Positions 35,718-44,574 of a stretch of 64,000 bases of DNA are shown here, piece after piece. The DNA is from Fodinicurvata sp. EGI_FJ10296. GTDB lineage: Bacteria > Pseudomonadota > Alphaproteobacteria > DSM-16000 > Inquilinaceae. The notes beneath the pieces were generated by a model. It did not search any database. It was not told where the DNA came from and saw only the letters and a program-made list of their open reading frames with translations. How positions within the stretch are numbered: position 1 is the stretch's first letter; each line of letters begins with the position of its first letter. The stretch spans positions 186,001-250,000 of the forward strand of contig NZ_JBFCVL010000006.1 of the NCBI RefSeq assembly GCF_040712075.1, written 5' to 3'. Both the position numbers and the translations under genes were made by a program.

Positions 35718-36977
35718 CTACCGATCGTTTTCCAGGGTGAGCACCGCCTGCCGGATCGCGGCCTTGAACAGACGCGCGCGTTCGTCCGCGTCGGGTTTGC
35801 TGCGGGCGAGATTGTCACCGCGCTGCCAGACGGCGTTGGCCAGTGCTTCGGCCTCGTTTGCGTCACTCAACAGGTGATCGCCCCTGCGAACGATTTCGCC
35901 GACGAGATCGTCGCGCTCGCGCAAGATGTCCCAGTCGATCGTAGCCGTCGTGTCGTCGCGAAGGTCGCGCCACCAGATCAGACGCCCGTCGGGCGCGGCC
36001 GTCGTTTCGCGCAATCGTTTCAACAGGTCCTGGCGCGCGCCGGGGCGGCGCAGGTCGTCGTGAACCGCGCCGGAGCCGCCGAGCCGGGCGGTCAGGATCG
36101 CTCCGCCGGGTGTCCGCCGCGCCTGTTCCACGGCCCGATTGGTCAAGGTGTCGATAAGCGCATCGATGCCATCGATGTCGCTGATGTCGAGGGCAATGTC
36201 ATCGAATACGATCTCGGCCAGTGGAACCGGGTCGATCGCCGATACCTGTCCTCCGGCAACCGTCACCAGGATGGCTCCCTTTTCGCCTGTTTCGCCCGGC
36301 TTGGGGCTGCGGCCCTGGGCGCAGCCGGGATAGACCACGTAGGGGTGTTCGTGCAGAACGGCCTGGCCATGGACATGGCCGAGCGCCCAGTAATCGATGG
36401 CGCGGCTGCGCAGATCGTCGAGCGAGCAGGGGGCATAGGTCGCGTGATCGCCGACATCGCCAACCGAACAATGCAGCATGCCGATGGTGAAACCGTCAGC
36501 CGGCTGACGGTCTGCCGGAAAGCGCAGCGCCAGATTCTCGCGGACGTCGGGCCGGTCATAGCTGATCCCGTGTATCGTCGCCAGGCGTTCGCCGTCGCGC
36601 TCCACCGGCTGCGACGTGACCTCGTCCGGTGCGAAAATCGTGACCCCTTGCGGCCATTCCCGAACCGCCGACCAGCCGCCGAGCGGGTCGTGATTGCCGT
36701 GTATGATGAATATCGGGATGTTCTTCGCTGAAAGGCGGGCGCAGCCGTCGCGAAATCGAAGCTGGGCGCGCAGGCCGCGCTCCGCGCCGTCATAGATGTC
36801 GCCGGCCAGAACCAGGAAATCCACGTGCCGGTCGATGGCTGTCTGAACGAGCCGGTCCCAGGCAGCGAGCGAAGCATCGCGCAGACGCTCGGCCAGCCGG
36901 TCGTCAAGCCGCCCGACGCCGGCGAAGGGCGTATCGAGATGAAGGTCGGCGGCGTGCAGGAATGAGAACCGGGCCAT
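35718..36977 (-). CDS. YhaO/SbcD-like metallophosphoesterase
   Basis: A 419-residue DNA-repair-type metallophosphoesterase. The five phosphoesterase motifs are visible: FLHAADLHLDTPF (D-x-H), VLAGDIYDGAERG (GD), IHGNHDPLGG (GNHD), MLHCSV (His) and GHVHGQAV (GHxH). The C-terminal 150 residues form the capping region. This family (YhaO, SbcD, Mre11) makes single- or double-strand nuclease cuts when paired with an SMC-like ATPase, here the YhaN-like protein encoded 6 bases downstream. It follows recR by 85 bases in the same direction, so dnaX-ybaB-recR-yhaO-yhaN may be one transcript. Confidence 0.87.
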   Translation of the reverse strand: MARFSFLHAADLHLDTPFAGVGRLDDRLAERLRDASLAAWDRLVQTAIDRHVDFLVLAGDIYDGAERGLRAQLRFRDGCARLSAKNIPIFIIHGNHDPLGGWSAVREWPQGVTIFAPDEVTSQPVERDGERLATIHGISYDRPDVRENLALRFPADRQPADGFTIGMLHCSVGDVGDHATYAPCSLDDLRSRAIDYWALGHVHGQAVLHEHPYVVYPGCAQGRSPKPGETGEKGAILVTVAGGQVSAIDPVPLAEIVFDDIALDISDIDGIDALIDTLTNRAVEQARRTPGGAILTARLGGSGAVHDDLRRPGARQDLLKRLRETTAAPDGRLIWWRDLRDDTTATIDWDILRERDDLVGEIVRRGDHLLSDANEAEALANAVWQRGDNLARSKPDADERARLFKAAIRQAVLTLENDR

Positions 36978-37062
36978 GTCGTGACCTTCGCTTTTTTCCA
37001 GGGGCTCCGATCGGCCCGGTTGACCGGAATTTACGGTCGTGAGCCGTCGGTGCGAGAAGGTG

Positions 37063-37662
37063 TCAGTCTTCGTATTGCCGTCGGCTGCGCAGCGCAGCCG
37101 TCAGGGTGCCGTCGTCGAGATAGTCCAGTTCCCCGCCAACCGGGACACCATGCGCCAGGCGCGTTACCCGGACGTCGCAACCGTCCAGTGTATCGGTAAT
37201 ATAATGCGCGGTCGTTTGTCCATCGACGGTCGCATTCAGGGCGAGAATGACCTCGGCAATCTCCGGAGCGGCGCATCGGGCGGCCAGCGCGTCGATCCGC
37301 AGATCGTCAGGCCCGACGCCGTCCAATGCCGATAGCGTTCCGCCCAGCACATGATACCGCCCGGAAAACGCGTGCGTCCGTTCCAGCGCCCAGAGATCGG
37401 CAACCTGTTCCACGACACAGATTGTCGAGATCTCGCGTTGCGGGTCTGTGCAAATGCTGCATGGGTCGCTGCTGTCGAGATTGCCGCACCGGCTGCAATT
37501 CCGTACCGATTCAGCCGCATCCGACATGGCCAATGCCAGTGGCTCCAGAGCGCTTTCGCGGTGGTTGAGCAGGTGAAGGGCGGCGCGCTTGGCCGAACGA
37601 GGCCCGAATCCAGGCAGCCTGGCAAGCAGGGAAATCAGCCGCTCGATTTCCGGTCCCATCAT
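37063..37662 (-). CDS. recR: Recombination mediator RecR
   Basis: RecR works with RecO (and RecF) to load RecA on gapped DNA. The 199-residue protein has the N-terminal helix-hairpin-helix ([17 protein letters not shown]), a four-Cys zinc finger ([17 protein letters not shown]), the Toprim domain ([17 protein letters not shown]) and the C-terminal THYITDTL and [22 protein letters not shown]. It is complete. Location after dnaX-ybaB is the widespread bacterial arrangement. Confidence 0.97.
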   Translation of the reverse strand: MMGPEIERLISLLARLPGFGPRSAKRAALHLLNHRESALEPLALAMSDAAESVRNCSRCGNLDSSDPCSICTDPQREISTICVVEQVADLWALERTHAFSGRYHVLGGTLSALDGVGPDDLRIDALAARCAAPEIAEVILALNATVDGQTTAHYITDTLDGCDVRVTRLAHGVPVGGELDYLDDGTLTAALRSRRQYED

Positions 37663-37708
37663 GCCCGACTGTTCCCGCCTTCCTTGCCGGCGCTCGATAC
37701 ACGCATGA

Positions 37709-38032
37709 TCAGAATGGCAGTTTCATGCCCGGCGGCAGCTTCATGTCGCCCATCACCTTTTGCGTTTCTTCCTGCACCCGAACCTCGACCTTTGCCTTGG
37801 CGTCGTTGATCGCCGCGACGACCAGATCCTCAAGAACTTCGGGGTCTTCGGGATCGATGAGCGACTTGTCGATCTTGATGGAACGCATCTCGCCACGGCC
37901 ATTCATCGTGGCGACGATCATGCCGCCGCCGGATTGGCCGGTGACCTCGATTTCTCCAAGCTGGGTCTGCATGTCCGCCATCTTGGACTGCATCTCCTGT
38001 GCCTGCTTCATCATCTGGCTGAGATTCTTCAT
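37709..38032 (-). CDS. YbaB/EbfC nucleoid-associated protein
   Basis: A 107-residue DNA-binding protein of the YbaB/EbfC family: N-terminal amphipathic helix rich in Met, Gln and Lys ([22 protein letters not shown]), central beta region ([23 protein letters not shown]), and C-terminal helix ending [10 protein letters not shown]. Such proteins form dimers that coat the nucleoid. It lies 14 bases downstream of dnaX and 46 bases before recR. Confidence 0.95.
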   Translation of the reverse strand: MKNLSQMMKQAQEMQSKMADMQTQLGEIEVTGQSGGGMIVATMNGRGEMRSIKIDKSLIDPEDPEVLEDLVVAAINDAKAKVEVRVQEETQKVMGDMKLPPGMKLPF

Positions 38033-38046
38033 GGGATAGCCCCTTC

Positions 38047-40254
38047 CTATTCGAATTCGTCACCGGCTTCATCGATCCCGTAATCGGGGAAGCCGTGATC
38101 GGGATAGAACTCTGTGTCGTCGTCTATCGGGTAGCCGTCGTCGCCAAACGGGTCGCCGCCCTCGTGACCAGCCTCTCCCGGGATGGCAGGGGAAAAGGTG
38201 CCTGGACCTGACGGGGTCGAATCCCGGCGGCCAGCGACAGCGGCGCCGCGCACCGCATGAATATCGAGTATCTGCGCATTGGGGAAGCTGTTGAAAAGGG
38301 CCTTTACCGTCGGATTCTCTGCGGCTTCCTCCAGGCGGCGCTTGCGCGCGCTCTCGTCCTGCTGGGAAAGGGTCGGTTCGCCTTCGTCTCGCGAGACGCT
38401 GACCATCCATCGTTCGCCGCTCAGATTTTGCAGAAGTTGCATGATCTGGCTGGCGAGCGTGTCGGGCGCACCGGCGCGCGGCCGGAATTCCAGCCGGCGG
38501 GGCTCGTAGCGGACGATGTGGACGAACGAGTACAGATGCGCATGGATGAGCGGATCACCCTGTTCGGCGATCATATCGACGAGTTCACGGAAACTGCCGG
38601 GAAGAATCGTCCCGCTGGCAACCGTTTCGGGGTCGGGCCGTCGGTTGGCGGGATCGGCATCGCCGATCGGGAACGCGTCGGCAGCGGTGTCTGGCGAAAC
38701 GCCCAGAGATGATTGGGGGGATGGTAGGGCGGACGAATGGGGGGACGTTCGGGGAGATCGCCCGACCGCCGCCGATCCTTCCGCCGCCGATCCCCCCGCT
38801 GTGGGCGCAGAAGCTGAGTGGCCGCTGGTGACCGGCGCATTGTGCTGCTGGTTCGACGGTGAGGCGGCCGTCGTAACGGTCCGTCCGTTCCCGGCAGCCT
38901 GGTGAGGGGGCGGCCCACTATTTCCATCGGGTGCCGGACCCGATGGCGATCGGGCGGCGTCCTGAGGCAGGGAGGCCAGCTTCTTCAGCAGGTCGTCCGG
39001 CGTCGGCAGGGCGGCGCCGTGTATCAGGCGGATCAGCACCATATCCAGCGCGGCGGTCGGGTCGGGCGCCGCCTGGATCTCGCCCAGGCCTTTCAGCAGG
39101 ATCTGCCAGCACCGTGTCAGGGCGGGCATCGACAGCTGCTCGGCAAGGGCGCTGCCGCGCCGGATTTCCGCTTCGGGCAGTGTCGGGTCGCTCGCCAGGT
39201 CGGGGACGACCTTCCAGCGTGTCAGGAAATGGGTGAAGTCCAGCAGATCCTGCGTCACCACAACGGGATCGGCGCCGCTGGCGGACAGGTCGGCGGCCAG
39301 CGCCAGCGCATCGGCGGCTCGGCCGGTGACGAGGCTTTCGAACAGATCGATGATCCGCGTCCGGTCGGCAAGACCGAGCATTTCCCGAACCTGATCCGCC
39401 GTGACGGTGACCGCGGGGCCGTTCTCCGGCGAGCTGTCGTACCCCCCGGCATCTCCCTGGCCAGCCTGGCCGATGGCCTGATCGAGAAGGCTGAGGCCGT
39501 CGCGCACCGACCCATCGGCAGCGCGGGAGATCATTCCCAGGGCGTCCGGCTCGATCGCCGCGCCTTCGAGTTCCACGATCCGGCCGAAATGACGCTGAAG
39601 CAGACTGCTGTCCACGCGCCGCAGGTCGAAACGCTGGCACCGGGAAAGAACGGTAACGGGAACCTTCCGAATCTCGGTCGTCGCGAAGATGAACTTCGCG
39701 TGATCGGGAGGTTCTTCCAGCGTCTTGAGCAGAGCGTTGAAAGCCGCCCGCGACAGCATGTGGACTTCGTCGATAATATAGATCTTGTAGCGAACGGAGA
39801 CGGGTGCATAGCGCACCGCCTCGATGATTTCGCGGATATTGTCGACACCTGTATTAGAAGCGGCGTCGATCTCGATCACGTCCACGTTGCGGTCGGCGGC
39901 TATGCTGATGCAGGCGTCACACTGGCCACAGGGTGTCGGCGTCGGCCCACCGGTGCCGTCCGGACCGGTGCAATTGATTGCCCGTGCGATGATTCGGGCC
40001 GTCGTGGTTTTGCCGACGCCGCGCACGCCGGTCAGAATAAAGGCATGCGCCATTCGGCCGGTACGAAGCGCGTTGGTCAGCGTCCGGACGAGGGCGTCCT
40101 GGCCAATCAGCTGGTCGAATGTGCCGGGTCGGTATTTTCGGGCAAGGACGCGATAGTCGCCGCCGTCCGCGCTGGCCGACATCGTGTCGGCCGCGTCTTC
40201 CGGCGCAGCGCCCGCGAGGGGCGTATCGTTCGGTGGGTCAGGAGTGTCGGCCAC
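38047..40254 (-). CDS. dnaX: DNA polymerase III subunit gamma/tau DnaX
   Basis: DnaX is the clamp-loader ATPase that organises the replisome. The 735-residue protein has ARKYRPGTFDQLIGQ, Walker A GVRGVGKTTTARI, a zinc module beginning CGQCDAC, Walker B region YIIDEVHMLSRAAFNALLKTLEEPP, and sensor motif CQRFDLRR. A low-complexity Pro/Ser/Ala linker (about residues 420-530) precedes the tau C-terminal domain that contacts the polymerase. I see no A-rich slippery site for a gamma frameshift near KKLASLPQD, so only the long form is expected. It heads the dnaX-ybaB-recR operon and lies just downstream of the SRP RNA gene. Confidence 0.97.
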   Translation of the reverse strand: MADTPDPPNDTPLAGAAPEDAADTMSASADGGDYRVLARKYRPGTFDQLIGQDALVRTLTNALRTGRMAHAFILTGVRGVGKTTTARIIARAINCTGPDGTGGPTPTPCGQCDACISIAADRNVDVIEIDAASNTGVDNIREIIEAVRYAPVSVRYKIYIIDEVHMLSRAAFNALLKTLEEPPDHAKFIFATTEIRKVPVTVLSRCQRFDLRRVDSSLLQRHFGRIVELEGAAIEPDALGMISRAADGSVRDGLSLLDQAIGQAGQGDAGGYDSSPENGPAVTVTADQVREMLGLADRTRIIDLFESLVTGRAADALALAADLSASGADPVVVTQDLLDFTHFLTRWKVVPDLASDPTLPEAEIRRGSALAEQLSMPALTRCWQILLKGLGEIQAAPDPTAALDMVLIRLIHGAALPTPDDLLKKLASLPQDAARSPSGPAPDGNSGPPPHQAAGNGRTVTTAASPSNQQHNAPVTSGHSASAPTAGGSAAEGSAAVGRSPRTSPHSSALPSPQSSLGVSPDTAADAFPIGDADPANRRPDPETVASGTILPGSFRELVDMIAEQGDPLIHAHLYSFVHIVRYEPRRLEFRPRAGAPDTLASQIMQLLQNLSGERWMVSVSRDEGEPTLSQQDESARKRRLEEAAENPTVKALFNSFPNAQILDIHAVRGAAVAGRRDSTPSGPGTFSPAIPGEAGHEGGDPFGDDGYPIDDDTEFYPDHGFPDYGIDEAGDEFE

Positions 40255-40374
40255 GGCTCAGCTCATTGCCCCCGTTCATCCCCGGCCCCGCGTCGTCTGA
40301 GCCGACATCCGCGCCGGGGCTGTGATCGTTCAAGAGGCGCCGCCGCGACGGGACACCACCCGGCGCAATATAGT

Positions 40375-40468
40375 GGAGACTGGACGACGACCCGAATCGA
40401 AACTCGTTACGGCTGCTCCCTTCCGGGCCTGACCGGGTTGGCGAGAGATCCGTCCGCCGCCAGCCTCC
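40375..40468 (-). ncRNA. ffs: Signal recognition particle RNA (small, 4.5S type)
   Basis: On the minus strand the universally conserved domain IV hairpin is present (GGTCAGGCCCGGAAGGGAG followed by CAGC), the binding site of Ffh. The ends pair: GGAGGCTGG at the 5' end with CCAGTCTCC at the 3' end, giving a single long hairpin of about 94 bases. It lies on the same strand immediately upstream of dnaX, the common alphaproteobacterial place. The exact ends are set by the terminal helix and may be off by several bases. The rest of 40255-40711 shows no gene. Confidence 0.93.
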
Positions 40469-40711
40469 GACGCGGAATATCGGAAACGTGGCCGCAAAAC
40501 GCAAGAGCCGTCATGCCTCCGCTGGTCGTTCTTTCAGGATTTCGCCGGTGGCGCGCGTCGGATTGCCTTCCGCGCTGCCGTCAGATCGCCTTGCGGCCCC
40601 ATACCTTAGGCCACTAAACATTGATAAAATTGCCTTTTCCGGGCGGTGGCAACTAAACCCTAACCATTCGGTGATTGTCTGCTGACGGACGAATGTCGAA
40701 CTGGTGGATCG

Positions 40712-42529
40712 GTGACGGGCAACGAGAGCGATACGACGGAGGGCGGCAAAGGCCCGGACCGGCCGCAAACGGCCGGCGCCGGGCCTTCGTCTGTCCAGTC
40801 CTCGGCCACGACTGGCCCGGATAAGGTCCCGACGCGGATTTCCTATGAATATCTGACTCTGAAAGGCAATCGGTGGGGGCCGGTCGAGAAGTTCGAATCG
40901 GAAGACGAAGCGCGCACGCTGTTGCTGAAGGAGGCGGAAGAAGGGGTCGCGGATGGGGCCCGGGTCGATTTGATCGTCTTCTATCCGGACTATGCGTTTA
41001 CCGAACGGACGATCCTCGACAAACGCATGCGCCGCGGCATCAAGGAGCCGGCCGAAGCGCAAAAGGTCTCTGAACTGGAACGCCATGCCGTTTGCCGTAC
41101 GGCGGAAGACTTCTATCACGACCGCGCTCGGGCGCAGATGCCCCATTTGCTGCGGAAGTTCATTGCCGAACGTCGGATCGTTCCGCTGGAATTGCTCCAT
41201 AGCGCCGAGCAATCACGGGCCCTGGCAAACGCCGGGACGACGGTTCAGGGTGCGCTGCAGAAAGTGGCGGTCCGTGATGGTCGTCACATCGGAGTGGCGA
41301 CTCAAGCCTACCTGAAACAACTCATGGGGCTGGTCGACCAGGTGGAAATGCGTCTGCGCCAGACCGCAGGCACCCCGGCGCCCGATGTTCCTCCCGGACG
41401 TTACGGCGCGCTGCTCAAGTCGGTATTTGGCCGCCTCAAAGGGTTCGACGCGGCGTTCGAGGTCAATCGCGCCATCACGGCCAAACTGGCGGCCTGTGAT
41501 ACATGGCTGGAGAAGCTGGGCGTCATCGACGGTCTGATCGATCCCCGGCTACCGCGATGGGGACTGCGCCATCTCGACGCTTTCGCGGCGGAGTTCATTG
41601 CCGCCGAAGGAGCGGTGATGGAGATCGGGGCGTTCAGCGAACGACCCGAGGGTGTGGACGTCGTCCGGCTATTCGTGGCGCTGCACAGTGGCGATTGCCC
41701 ATCATCCGCTTCGGCCTTTCCGCAGCGGATCCTCAAAGCCGTGGGGGCCGGAATTTTTCCCCGGACACGGGCTGCGATCCACAAGCGCGTTTTGCTGGAG
41801 ATCCGCGACGGCGGGCCATTGGTCGCGCGTGGTACGAGCATCGATGCGCTCGATGCGGTGCGCGCGGTGACCGAATTGCTGGATTCGGCCGCGCCGCCGC
41901 TATCCCGAGACCGTGATATCCGCGAAGCGCTCGACAAGAAGGTCGCGGGTGCGCTGACGCAGGAGCGCCTGGAACCGTTGCTGGCCGAACAGGGCGGCGG
42001 CATCGCGCGCGTCAAGATGCTGCTCGATCTGGCCGCCAGGACGCCGGGCGCGCATAATCGCGACTTGCTGTTGGAGTATCTTCGGATGGCCTTGCAGCAG
42101 GACCGGCTGACGCGCGGCATGAAGCGGGACCCGGGAGCGAGCGGCAGACTGAAATGGATGACACCGTTGGCCGCGATTGCCGGACTGCTTGCCACTACGG
42201 GTTTTTCCGAGGAAGTCAGGCGCGACCTGGTCGGTCATGTGGATGATATCCTGACTGATATTCTGCGCCATGACGTATTGGCGCAGCGGCCCACCTATGC
42301 TGACCGTATAGCAACGCTGGTCCGGATAACGGCGGCGATCGAGCTTCCGCCGGGACGATGCCGCGATCTCGTTCGGCGCGAGATGACCCAGGCCGCGACG
42401 AACAAGCAGTTGATGGCCCGGTGCATGAAGGCATTCCGAGACCCTCAGCAGCGCCAGAAGGTCATGGTCCGCATCAAACGCCTGATCAAGAGCGCCCCGG
42501 CTGGCAACGATCAGCAGATGGCGAGCTGA
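40712..42529 (+). CDS. Unrecognised 605-residue protein
   Basis: I do not recognise this protein. It starts with GTG at 40712 (no in-frame ATG for the next 140 codons), after GGTGGATC. A disordered, Gly/Pro/Ser-rich N-terminus of about 40 residues is followed by a small mixed domain (ISYEYLTLKGNRWGPVEKFESEDEARTLLLKEAEEG, VDLIVFYPDYAF). About 480 mainly helical residues follow, with no clear transmembrane segment, signal peptide or enzyme motif. Basic residues are frequent near the C-terminus (RQKVMVRIKRLIKSAP). Codon use looks like its neighbours. It is divergent from the SRP RNA and faces an outer-membrane protein gene. A cytoplasmic structural or regulatory role is only a guess. Confidence 0.8.
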   Translation: MTGNESDTTEGGKGPDRPQTAGAGPSSVQSSATTGPDKVPTRISYEYLTLKGNRWGPVEKFESEDEARTLLLKEAEEGVADGARVDLIVFYPDYAFTERTILDKRMRRGIKEPAEAQKVSELERHAVCRTAEDFYHDRARAQMPHLLRKFIAERRIVPLELLHSAEQSRALANAGTTVQGALQKVAVRDGRHIGVATQAYLKQLMGLVDQVEMRLRQTAGTPAPDVPPGRYGALLKSVFGRLKGFDAAFEVNRAITAKLAACDTWLEKLGVIDGLIDPRLPRWGLRHLDAFAAEFIAAEGAVMEIGAFSERPEGVDVVRLFVALHSGDCPSSASAFPQRILKAVGAGIFPRTRAAIHKRVLLEIRDGGPLVARGTSIDALDAVRAVTELLDSAAPPLSRDRDIREALDKKVAGALTQERLEPLLAEQGGGIARVKMLLDLAARTPGAHNRDLLLEYLRMALQQDRLTRGMKRDPGASGRLKWMTPLAAIAGLLATTGFSEEVRRDLVGHVDDILTDILRHDVLAQRPTYADRIATLVRITAAIELPPGRCRDLVRREMTQAATNKQLMARCMKAFRDPQQRQKVMVRIKRLIKSAPAGNDQQMAS

Positions 42530-42563
42530 GTCGCTACGCCGCCGGTCCGCTTTCGCCGATGTC

Positions 42564-42591
42564 ACCGGCCGGTTCCTGTAAGCCGGCCGGT
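42564..42591. terminator. Hairpin between convergent genes
   Basis: ACCGGCCGG (42564-42572) and CCGGCCGGT (42583-42591) form a perfect 9-base stem with a 10-base loop between the stops of the 605-residue protein gene and the outer-membrane gene. It lacks a T-run on either strand but is well placed as a bidirectional terminator. Confidence 0.45.
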
Positions 42592-42604
42592 TGCATGTAA
42601 ACGG

Positions 42605-43381
42605 CTAGAATCGCCAGCTCACGCTAGCGCGGACCATTGGATACAGGTTGAAGGAATCCAGGGCCGATTGAGCGTCCTGCTCCTCGCGTGCGATATCGTC
42701 GGCAATCTGCTGCCGTGCGGCGGCAGGCAGAGCCGGATTGATATCCCGCGCCGACAGGGCGACATCGGGCGATCCCTGATAGACGGCACCCCCGTCGAGC
42801 GAGATCGATAGGCCGCTCGTCAATTGCGCCTGATAGCCGACGCTGACGAACGGCGCGATCGCATCGAATTCCACCGAACCATCCAGCCCGCCGACATCGT
42901 TGGCGCCATAGGTGGTGCCGCCGATCTCGAACGTCTGGGTCCCCGTCAGCCGTGCCGACAGGTCGGCGCTGTTCTGGTTGACGAATGCCCCGGCGGACAG
43001 GCGCAGCCCGCTGTCGGCCAGCGGATAAATATCGGCCTGCGCGCCAATGGTCAGGAGTTGCAGATCGACTTCGTATGAAACGTCTTCCACGGTATCCGAA
43101 GTGCTGTAGGGCAGATAGTTGATCAGACCGGTGATACCGAAATACTCATTGATGCGGGCAGACACAGAGAAGCCGGGGCCGAGCGTACTGATATGGGCGC
43201 CCGCAGAAATGCCGACATCATATGGCGTGGTGGAAGTGTTGGCCTGATCCTCCAGTTGAGCGAGCAGTAGCCGGTCGGCCGACCCATCCGAAAGACCGTT
43301 GAATCCGTCCGCCGCCGCCGTTTGCGGCAGGACGAATGCCGAAAGAGCGACGCCCGCAGCCGTCAGGGTATTTTTGCGCAT
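42605..43381 (-). CDS. Outer-membrane beta-barrel protein
   Basis: A 258-residue secreted protein with a Sec signal (MRKNTLTAAGVALSAFVLPQTAAA, cleavage before DG). The remainder alternates polar and hydrophobic residues as in beta strands, for example YDVGISAGAHISTLGPGFSVSARI and VDLQLLTIGAQADIYPL. It ends MVRASVSWRF, with the terminal Phe used by the BAM machinery. This suggests a small barrel of 8-10 strands; the family is unclear and no ligand can be named. The ATG at 43381 is preceded by AAAGGT. It is monocistronic between convergent and divergent neighbours. Confidence 0.75.
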   Translation of the reverse strand: MRKNTLTAAGVALSAFVLPQTAAADGFNGLSDGSADRLLLAQLEDQANTSTTPYDVGISAGAHISTLGPGFSVSARINEYFGITGLINYLPYSTSDTVEDVSYEVDLQLLTIGAQADIYPLADSGLRLSAGAFVNQNSADLSARLTGTQTFEIGGTTYGANDVGGLDGSVEFDAIAPFVSVGYQAQLTSGLSISLDGGAVYQGSPDVALSARDINPALPAAARQQIADDIAREEQDAQSALDSFNLYPMVRASVSWRF

Positions 43382-43541
43382 AAATGATACCTTTTGCAAC
43401 TTTTCAGAGGTGACGGGCGTACCTAGTCCAGGCGCGTTAACAATTAGCTAAGCGCCGGTCTTGCAGAGTTCGGCACGACACGCCCCCCGGGTGGCCGCTG
43501 ACTGCCTTGCGGCGCCCGATGCGACATGCGATTAGGATGCA

Positions 43542-44480
43542 ATGACCAGAATCATTCTTTACGCCTCCGATACGCTGGATCGCGGAACGCAACATCGTTC
43601 GGACGACAACGCCATTGCCCGACGTTTGAGCGATCCCGACGCTCTGGTGCTGCCGGTTTGGCGGGGCCAGCATCTGCGGCCCGGCGAAGTTGGCGACGTG
43701 ACGATTGCGGCGGATGCCTTGCCGGGCGAATTCCGGCGCTGGCTTCTGGAGAATGCCGACTATGCGGTCTATCTCGGGCAGTTCGGCGACCGTCCTGTTA
43801 TTGCGACGGGACTGTCGGCGTTGGCCGAAGAGGCCCTGATTTCGGTCTGTCCGGCGACGTGGACACCGGTATCGCTTCGGACGATTTCTCCGCTGGTCGA
43901 CCATCACGAGGCGGCACTGCTGGCTTATGCCCAGGCGCTGGTCTGGTGGCGCGATCATAATCGCTTCTGCGGCGTTTGCGGGCACAGGACCGTGGTCATC
44001 AACGGCGGCCACGCCATCCGGTGCGCCGATCCCGATTGCAATCATACGATATTCCCGCGCACGGATCCGGCTGTGATCGTTCTGGTCCATGACGGCGATC
44101 GGGCGCTACTGGGCCGGCCCGCCCATTGGCCAGCCGGTCTGCATTCCGTGATCGCCGGGTTTGTGGAGCCGGGTGAAACGATCGAGGGCGCCGTCCGGCG
44201 CGAAGTCGCCGAAGAAACGGGCATAATCGTCGACGAGGTCAGCTATCGGGACAGTCAGCCCTGGCCGTTTCCTCAATCCCTGATGCTCGGCTTTCGCGCG
44301 CGGGCCACGACCCGGGAAATCAGCTTGAACGACCAGGAACTGGAGCACGCCGCGTGGTATGACCGGCAGACCCTGATGGCGGTCGACCGCAACGCCGATC
44401 CGGCGACCGCGCCTTTCGCCCTGCCGCGGGGGGACAGCATTGCCCGGCGCCTGATCGAGGAATGGCTGCAGGAAGTCTGA
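43542..44480 (+). CDS. nudC: NAD(+) diphosphatase / deNADding Nudix hydrolase NudC
   Basis: NudC hydrolyses NADH/NAD and removes NAD caps from RNA. The 312-residue protein has an N-terminal beta domain, the zinc ribbon (FCGVCGHRTVV with a second CADPDC pair), the FPRTDPAVIVLV strand typical of NudC, and the Nudix box GFVEPGETIEGAVRREVAEETGI (complete GX5EX7REUXEEXGU). After it comes QPWPFPQSLMLGF, the NudC-specific SQPWPFPxS motif. Length is slightly above the E. coli enzyme. Confidence 0.95.
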   Translation: MTRIILYASDTLDRGTQHRSDDNAIARRLSDPDALVLPVWRGQHLRPGEVGDVTIAADALPGEFRRWLLENADYAVYLGQFGDRPVIATGLSALAEEALISVCPATWTPVSLRTISPLVDHHEAALLAYAQALVWWRDHNRFCGVCGHRTVVINGGHAIRCADPDCNHTIFPRTDPAVIVLVHDGDRALLGRPAHWPAGLHSVIAGFVEPGETIEGAVRREVAEETGIIVDEVSYRDSQPWPFPQSLMLGFRARATTREISLNDQELEHAAWYDRQTLMAVDRNADPATAPFALPRGDSIARRLIEEWLQEV

Positions 44481-44574
44481 GCCGAGCGAGGCTCGACGAC
44501 AACATTTTCGCTGCACTGTACATGCCAATGCACTACCGAAGGTGGCATTCAATCAAGGATTGTCGCCATGATCC

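Noticed and set aside
39000-39700. Programmed frameshift in dnaX giving a gamma form
   Set aside because: No A-rich slippery heptamer was seen at the expected place; only the long product is called.
38902-40617. A 571-codon frame antisense to dnaX and running through the SRP RNA
   Set aside because: It conflicts with two certain genes and has no recognisable domain.
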